Shown here piece after piece: positions 60,549 to 64,000 of a DNA stretch of 64,000 bases. The DNA lies in NCBI GenBank assembly GCA_045588915.1, contig JAZNFA010000008.1, forward strand, positions 62,001 to 126,000, in the 5' to 3' direction. A model generated the notes under the pieces. The model had not been told where the DNA came from. It saw nothing but the letters and a program-made list of their open reading frames with translations, and made no database searches. Source of the DNA: RGIG8050 sp045588915 (lineage in GTDB: Bacteria; Bacillota; Clostridia; Christensenellales; UBA1242). Position numbers and translations under genes: made by a program. Each line of letters starts with the position of its first letter. Position 1 is the stretch's first letter.

Positions 60549-61438
60549 AATCAGCAAGTAAAATAATTGGTTTGCTAGCATCAATCTTATTGATTGGTGT
60601 TTTAGGCTTTTGTACTATATGGACAATACGTAATTGGAACGTGGTTTATTCGTCCATTGATGGAAGTAGTATTTATACTTATGAAGACATAGAAAAAGCA
60701 CGTAATGAAGCTTACGCAGAAGGTACGAAAAACGAAAATGAGTATAAAGAAATGTTAGCAGAATTACGTAATGAAATTTTGTTATTACAAAATGAAAATT
60801 CACTTTTGTTAAAAGATAATGAAGTCTATAAAAACTTTATTCAAGATTTTAGAAAAGAAGGTGTTTCAGTTCTAACATTCGAAGTTGACGGAGTTTTACT
60901 TGATCTAGTTCCTGTAGATAATGGTGTAACATTACAAAATGTTTTAACAATCATTTCAGTACCTGAAAAAGAAAGTTATGACTTTAAAGGTTGGTCATTG
61001 GATGGTCAAACCATAATTGATTCGTCTGTGTATAAAGTAACTGAAAATGTAGTTTTAAAAGCTGTATACGAGTTAAAGCCTTATACAATTAAATTTGTAC
61101 GTGGTAGTACAGAACAAGATATTGTGTTTTATGAAACCACAGCTAAGCACGGGCAAATTATTGATAACAATGTATTGACCTTGGCTAAATCAGCTGCATT
61201 AGAGTATTTGTTATCAGTTGAAGGAATAAACTGTATAGATCTTGATTGGGGTACTGAAGGTTATAAAGGCGGCAGTATCTATGATGAAAATGGTAAATGG
61301 ATTGGAGTAAAGTCTGATGCTGTTATCTTTGAAGAATATCCTATTACAAAAGATACCATCTTTTATGTTTGGACTATTGATAAGGGTAGTATTGATGATT
61401 TACCGGAAAAAGACGTTGATTTAGGTGATTATGTGTAA
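60545..61438 (+). CDS. Membrane-anchored protein with coiled coil and InlB-type repeat
   Basis: The 297-residue protein has an N-terminal membrane segment (about 8-28), a coiled coil (about 45-100) and then an InlB/Listeria-Bacteroides repeat unit with FKGWSLDGQTIID and VTENVVLKAVYEL. The same kind of repeat occurs at the C-terminus of the giant surface protein at 27309. AAAGGAG precedes the ATG. Confidence 0.65.
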   Translation: MKSASKIIGLLASILLIGVLGFCTIWTIRNWNVVYSSIDGSSIYTYEDIEKARNEAYAEGTKNENEYKEMLAELRNEILLLQNENSLLLKDNEVYKNFIQDFRKEGVSVLTFEVDGVLLDLVPVDNGVTLQNVLTIISVPEKESYDFKGWSLDGQTIIDSSVYKVTENVVLKAVYELKPYTIKFVRGSTEQDIVFYETTAKHGQIIDNNVLTLAKSAALEYLLSVEGINCIDLDWGTEGYKGGSIYDENGKWIGVKSDAVIFEEYPITKDTIFYVWTIDKGSIDDLPEKDVDLGDYV

Positions 61439-61449
61439 GCAAAGGGGGG

Positions 61450-62241
61450 ATGATGAAGAAAAAAAGTGTTATTATTTTTTTATTAATAATAGCTTTGCTA
61501 ATTTCTTGTTTTGGAGTTTATTATCACTATGGTGATGTTATTGAAAGTAAAGTTAATAGTTGGTTTGAATATTTAGGAAATAAAGAAAGTAATTCAAGTT
61601 ATAATAAATTGCAATCTTTGATTATTCAAGTAGATGCAAATAATACCGAAATTTCAGAGTTAGAAAAAAAAATAAATGAAAATCAATTAGTAATCGAAGA
61701 GAAGTTGTTAAATACAGATACTGGACAGTCTGTTGAAGTAGAAAAATTAAGAGCAGTTAATGAAGTATTTAGAAATCGAATAATTGATTTAGAAAAGAAA
61801 AATAAACAATTAGAAAATGATATTACTGTTTTGCAAAACGAAATGTCTTTATCTCAAATTGAGTTGGAAGAATTAAAAGCTCAAATTTTACAAATGCAAA
61901 ACCAAATGTCAAATATTGAAAATCAATTATCTAATAAAGCAGTAGTTGAGTTAATTGTCGAAAATAATACATATTCGGAAAAAACATATAACCTACCAAA
62001 TAATAAAAAATTTAGCCAATATTCTGTGTTGTATTTCATTTTTTATAATTCAGGTTCTAGCAAATATCAAAGTATGATTTTACCTGTTGATGCCTTTGTA
62101 AAATATAAAAATTTTGAATTTTCTGCTAGTGATGCAAATCAGTCACGATGGATGCAGTTTTCTTATGTGAATGATACTCAATATTATATTGGTAACAATA
62201 AATACGTTGAATTTAGAAGTATATATGGATTAAAAAAGTAA
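61450..62241 (+). CDS. Membrane-anchored coiled-coil protein of the element
   Basis: The 263-residue protein has an N-terminal membrane segment (about 6-26), a long heptad-rich coiled coil (about 50-165) and a C-terminal beta-rich part ending YNNKYVEFRS-like. The start may be either of two adjacent ATGs after AAAGGGGGG. It follows the previous gene by 11 bases and is the fourth member of the operon. Confidence 0.6.
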   Translation: MMKKKSVIIFLLIIALLISCFGVYYHYGDVIESKVNSWFEYLGNKESNSSYNKLQSLIIQVDANNTEISELEKKINENQLVIEEKLLNTDTGQSVEVEKLRAVNEVFRNRIIDLEKKNKQLENDITVLQNEMSLSQIELEELKAQILQMQNQMSNIENQLSNKAVVELIVENNTYSEKTYNLPNNKKFSQYSVLYFIFYNSGSSKYQSMILPVDAFVKYKNFEFSASDANQSRWMQFSYVNDTQYYIGNNKYVEFRSIYGLKK

Positions 62242-62252
62242 AGGATGTACGT

Positions 62253-62441
62253 ATGAAAATAAAATTAACATGGTTATTAATTACATTACCAATTATTGCA
62301 CTTATTATTACAATAGCATGTGGAGTCCCAGTCTTAGGCTGGGTCTCTTGGCTACTTAATTTAATATCAAAAATGTTTGGTTGGGTAGGCTGGCTCTGTG
62401 GCTGGCTACAAGATATGATAGGCAAAGGCATCTTCGGATAA
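62253..62441 (+). CDS. 62-residue Trp/Gly-rich hydrophobic peptide
   Basis: The peptide has an N-terminal hydrophobic segment (LLITLPIIALIITIAC) and a second amphipathic part WVSWLLNLISKMFGWVGWL ending in GKGIFG. AAGGATG precedes the ATG and a terminator follows, so it ends the operon. It could be a pore-forming peptide, holin-like protein, small bacteriocin or structural peptide. A truncated second copy of its last 20 codons lies at 63565. Confidence 0.65.
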   Translation: MKIKLTWLLITLPIIALIITIACGVPVLGWVSWLLNLISKMFGWVGWLCGWLQDMIGKGIFG

Positions 62442-62471
62442 AACAAGCCCTAGGTTAGATCCTAGGGTTTT
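62382..62471 (+). repeat. 90-bp direct repeat, left copy
   Basis: This covers the last 20 codons of the small peptide gene and its terminator. The right copy at 63565-63654 matches at 88 of 90 bases. Confidence 0.95.
62448..62471 (+). terminator. Terminator after the membrane-protein operon
   Basis: CCCTAGG pairs with CCTAGGG around TTAGAT, followed by TTTT. The same hairpin is repeated at 63631-63656 with six T residues. Confidence 0.85.
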
Positions 62472-62491
62472 AATTTAGATTGTGCTTTTTG

Positions 62492-62520
62492 TTGAGTATT
62501 TTGGTTTTATGTATTATACT
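62492..62520 (+). promoter_or_regulatory. Promoter of the PemK-like gene
   Basis: TTGAGT (62492-62497) and TATACT (62515-62520) are 17 bases apart. The ATG follows 11 bases later, so the leader is only about five bases and has no ribosome site. Confidence 0.75.
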
Positions 62521-62531
62521 GAAAATCTACT

Positions 62532-63374
62532 ATGGATAAAATTAGTACGGTACTTTTCCCTAAGAAAATTTATAACTATCAAAAAATTGATGGTACGATT
62601 GGCCTTTGTGTTTATGTTTGTGATACTGATAATGCTAACGAAATAATTGTTGGTTGTATTGAGAACATAGATGTTTTAAATAATGATTTTATAAAATTAG
62701 AAAATGGATTGAATAAAGTTCTTTATTTAGATAAATATTTAACTTTAAAAACTTCTCAAATAAAATCTCCATTGTATATAAAAGGCAAAACAGCAGAAAT
62801 AACATCAAAAGAATTTAATGAGCTTTCAAAAAATATATACAAATTATTATTATTAAAATATGAAAATTATGTAGCAAACTTATCGTTAAATAATTTTGAA
62901 AATGAAAAACTAATTGATATAACTTTTCCTGAAAATATAATTAAATTACTTACTTGGAATTTAAAAAAAATTGACCTTAATTTTACTAAAATTAATCAAC
63001 AAAATAATTTAATTATAATGGAGCATTGCGTGTATTTTGCTCATATGGGTACAAATGTTGGTTCGGAGACAAATAAACTCAGACCAGTTGTTGTATGGCG
63101 AAAACATGAGAATAAAAATTATCCTAATCCAAATGACGATTGTTATTATGTATTTCCTATTTCATCCAAAATATCTAAAAAAGAATATCGTTATAATATA
63201 AAAATTGATATAAATGGAATTACTAATAAAATTATGATAAATCAAGGACGAATTCTTAGTAAAAAGCGTTTTGTGAAAATTTTGAAAGATATTGAAACAC
63301 AAAAAGTTGTAAAATTAACAGAAGAACAAAAAGATAAAATTAAAATTGCTATTAAAAATTATTTTGGTGTATAA
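62532..63374 (+). CDS. PemK/MazF-like toxin with a novel N-terminal region
   Basis: The C-terminal part of this 280-residue protein (about 165-280) has the PemK/MazF features: VYFAHMGTNVGSETNKLRPV, then VVVWRKH and MINQGRILSKKRFVKIL. Such proteins are usually RNA-cutting toxins of about 110 residues. The first 160 residues are unlike that family and unknown. No antitoxin gene lies next to it on either side; instead it is bracketed by two copies of a 90-bp repeat. It may be a self-contained module or use a distant antitoxin. Confidence 0.75.
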   Translation: MDKISTVLFPKKIYNYQKIDGTIGLCVYVCDTDNANEIIVGCIENIDVLNNDFIKLENGLNKVLYLDKYLTLKTSQIKSPLYIKGKTAEITSKEFNELSKNIYKLLLLKYENYVANLSLNNFENEKLIDITFPENIIKLLTWNLKKIDLNFTKINQQNNLIIMEHCVYFAHMGTNVGSETNKLRPVVVWRKHENKNYPNPNDDCYYVFPISSKISKKEYRYNIKIDINGITNKIMINQGRILSKKRFVKILKDIETQKVVKLTEEQKDKIKIAIKNYFGV

Positions 63375-63414
63375 AATTATAAAAATAATCATATAATAAA
63401 TTGACAGAAAAGTA

Positions 63415-63443
63415 TTGATAAAAAAATAATTCTTTGATATACT
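63415..63443 (+). promoter_or_regulatory. Promoter of a small-RNA candidate
   Basis: TTGATA (63415-63420) and TATACT (63438-63443) are 17 bases apart. An imperfect palindrome, TGACAGAA at 63402 with TTCTGTCA ending at 63450, overlaps the promoter and may be an operator. Confidence 0.65.
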
Positions 63444-63449
63444 TCTGTC

Positions 63450-63530
63450 ATATCACAAGCTATCTATTGAAAAATAGACTGTGGAGGAGATTCGAAAATG
63501 GGGTGTTGAAAAGCATCCCATTTTTGCTTT
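63450..63530 (+). ncRNA. Small structured RNA candidate with SD-like linker
   Basis: The expected transcript has a hairpin CTATT-GAAA-AATAG with outer CACA/TGTG pairing, a single-stranded GGAGGAG, and a terminator-type hairpin AAAATGGG (63495-63502) with CCCATTTT (63517-63524) followed by a T-rich tract. The two open frames here (ATG-GGG-TGT-TGA and a 21-codon frame from GTG at 63481) are short, so I favour an untranslated RNA. The remaining bases to 63564 show nothing further. Confidence 0.5.
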
Positions 63531-63564
63531 TAAAAATTCTAGTTAGAAATGGCAAATTATTTTA

Positions 63565-63654
63565 TGGGTAGGCTGGCTTTGTGGCTGGCTACAAGATATG
63601 ATAGGCAAAGGCATCTTCGGATAAAACAAACCCTAGGTTAGATCCTAGGGTTTT
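63565..63654 (+). pseudogene. Truncated copy of the Trp-rich peptide gene with its terminator
   Basis: The 90 bases match 62382-62471 except for two changes. In frame they encode the same last 20 residues (WVGWLCGWLQDMIGKGIFG), but a TAG at 63544-63546 precedes them and there is no start codon. This is a broken second copy made by duplication. Confidence 0.9.
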
Positions 63655-63706
63655 TTGTTTGTTTATTGTTTTGTAATATGTTATGTTTATTACTAGGTAA
63701 TTAATT

Positions 63707-64000
63707 ATGGGAAAAAAATGTATTTTAGAAAATTGTAATGAAGATGCTTTTGGTTTTTATCCACATTGTAAAAAACATTTGGAACAGATAAAAACTGGCG
63801 AAATATATAAAGATGAAACAGGTAAGTGGATAGAGAAAGAAAATAAAAAGAAATTAGAAATAAATAAATTATTGGATGCTGTTAATTCAAAAATTAAAAG
63901 CAAAAAAGAAAATTCTTGCAAATTATGTGGTGAGTTAATTTCAGATAATTTTATTTTTTGTAGAGAATGTTATTTAAACATACAAGATAGGATGGAAGAA
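63707..64000 (+). CDS. Zinc-ribbon protein, 3' end outside the window
   Basis: An open frame from ATG at 63707 runs to the last base of the window (98 codons). Two Cys-rich units are visible: CILENCNEDAFGFYPHCKKH and CKLCGELISDNFIFCRECY, each a likely zinc knuckle, joined by a charged helical linker. N-terminal zinc ribbons like these often precede a nuclease or HNH domain in mobile elements; that part would lie beyond the window. No Shine-Dalgarno sequence is seen. Confidence 0.7.
   Translation, partial: MGKKCILENCNEDAFGFYPHCKKHLEQIKTGEIYKDETGKWIEKENKKKLEINKLLDAVNSKIKSKKENSCKLCGELISDNFIFCRECYLNIQDRMEE

Overview
The window looks like a chromosome segment from an uncultured, low-GC, gut-type Bacillota of the Clostridia kind. 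The base composition is AT-rich and the standard code is used. Genes of the endospore programme are present (spoIIAA-spoIIAB-sigF, spmA-spmB, a SpoIVFB-like protease, a RicT/YaaT homologue and a YtxC-like protein). A 3245-residue surface protein carries glycine-rich and InlB-type repeats. Several housekeeping proteins are shorter than usual: ClpX-like without the zinc domain, Pol I without the middle exonuclease domain, ThrRS without TGS, MtaB without TRAM and a short HolB. I cannot name a genus from sequence alone.

Bases 1-14,150 are accessory DNA. First comes an XRE repressor/SLOG-protein switch with three matching operators (112-1139). A candidate toxin-immunity locus with a trypsin-like protease follows (1258-4130). 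Next is a compact cluster of a Gfo/Idh/MocA-type oxidoreductase, a viperin-like radical SAM enzyme, a nucleotide kinase, a methyltransferase and two histidine phosphatases (4423-9371). After it lies a degenerate filamentous-phage-like unit with a rolling-circle Rep, a Zot ATPase and a Kelch-like repeat protein (9497-12380), then a sigma-region-4 protein and an alpha/beta hydrolase. Three covarying structured repeats (4234, 9427, 13952) sit at the joints between these blocks.

Bases 14,300-56,400 are mostly core genome. In order: the ClpX-like AAA+ ATPase with a MORN protein, rnhA, an ABC-2 permease, asd, the spoIIA operon, rplU-rpmA, polA, pgsA, rny, rpsU, mtaB, the giant surface gene, rplM-rpsI, a degenerate MreB-like protein with an M50 protease, a DUF1653-like gene, a tRNA with CAT anticodon, rpsF-ssb-rpsR, murC, rpmE-prmC-prfA, nrdR, ricT, ytxC-like, thrS-rimM-trmD, two tandem acyltransferases, rbgA/ylqF, yraN, holB-tmk and spmA-spmB. 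Many first genes of transcription units have a good -35/-10 pair whose -10 box ends only 5-8 bases before the start codon and have no Shine-Dalgarno sequence. Internal operon genes do have strong Shine-Dalgarno sequences. This points to common leaderless transcription.

Bases 56,400-64,000 look like the left part of an integrative element inserted in a tRNA-Phe gene. A 50-base tRNA 3' fragment abuts a tyrosine recombinase, followed by an XRE repressor, a large nested inverted repeat, and an operon of membrane-anchored proteins ending in a 62-residue Trp-rich peptide. A PemK/MazF-like toxin and a small-RNA candidate are bracketed by a 90-bp direct duplication. The right end of the element is outside the window.
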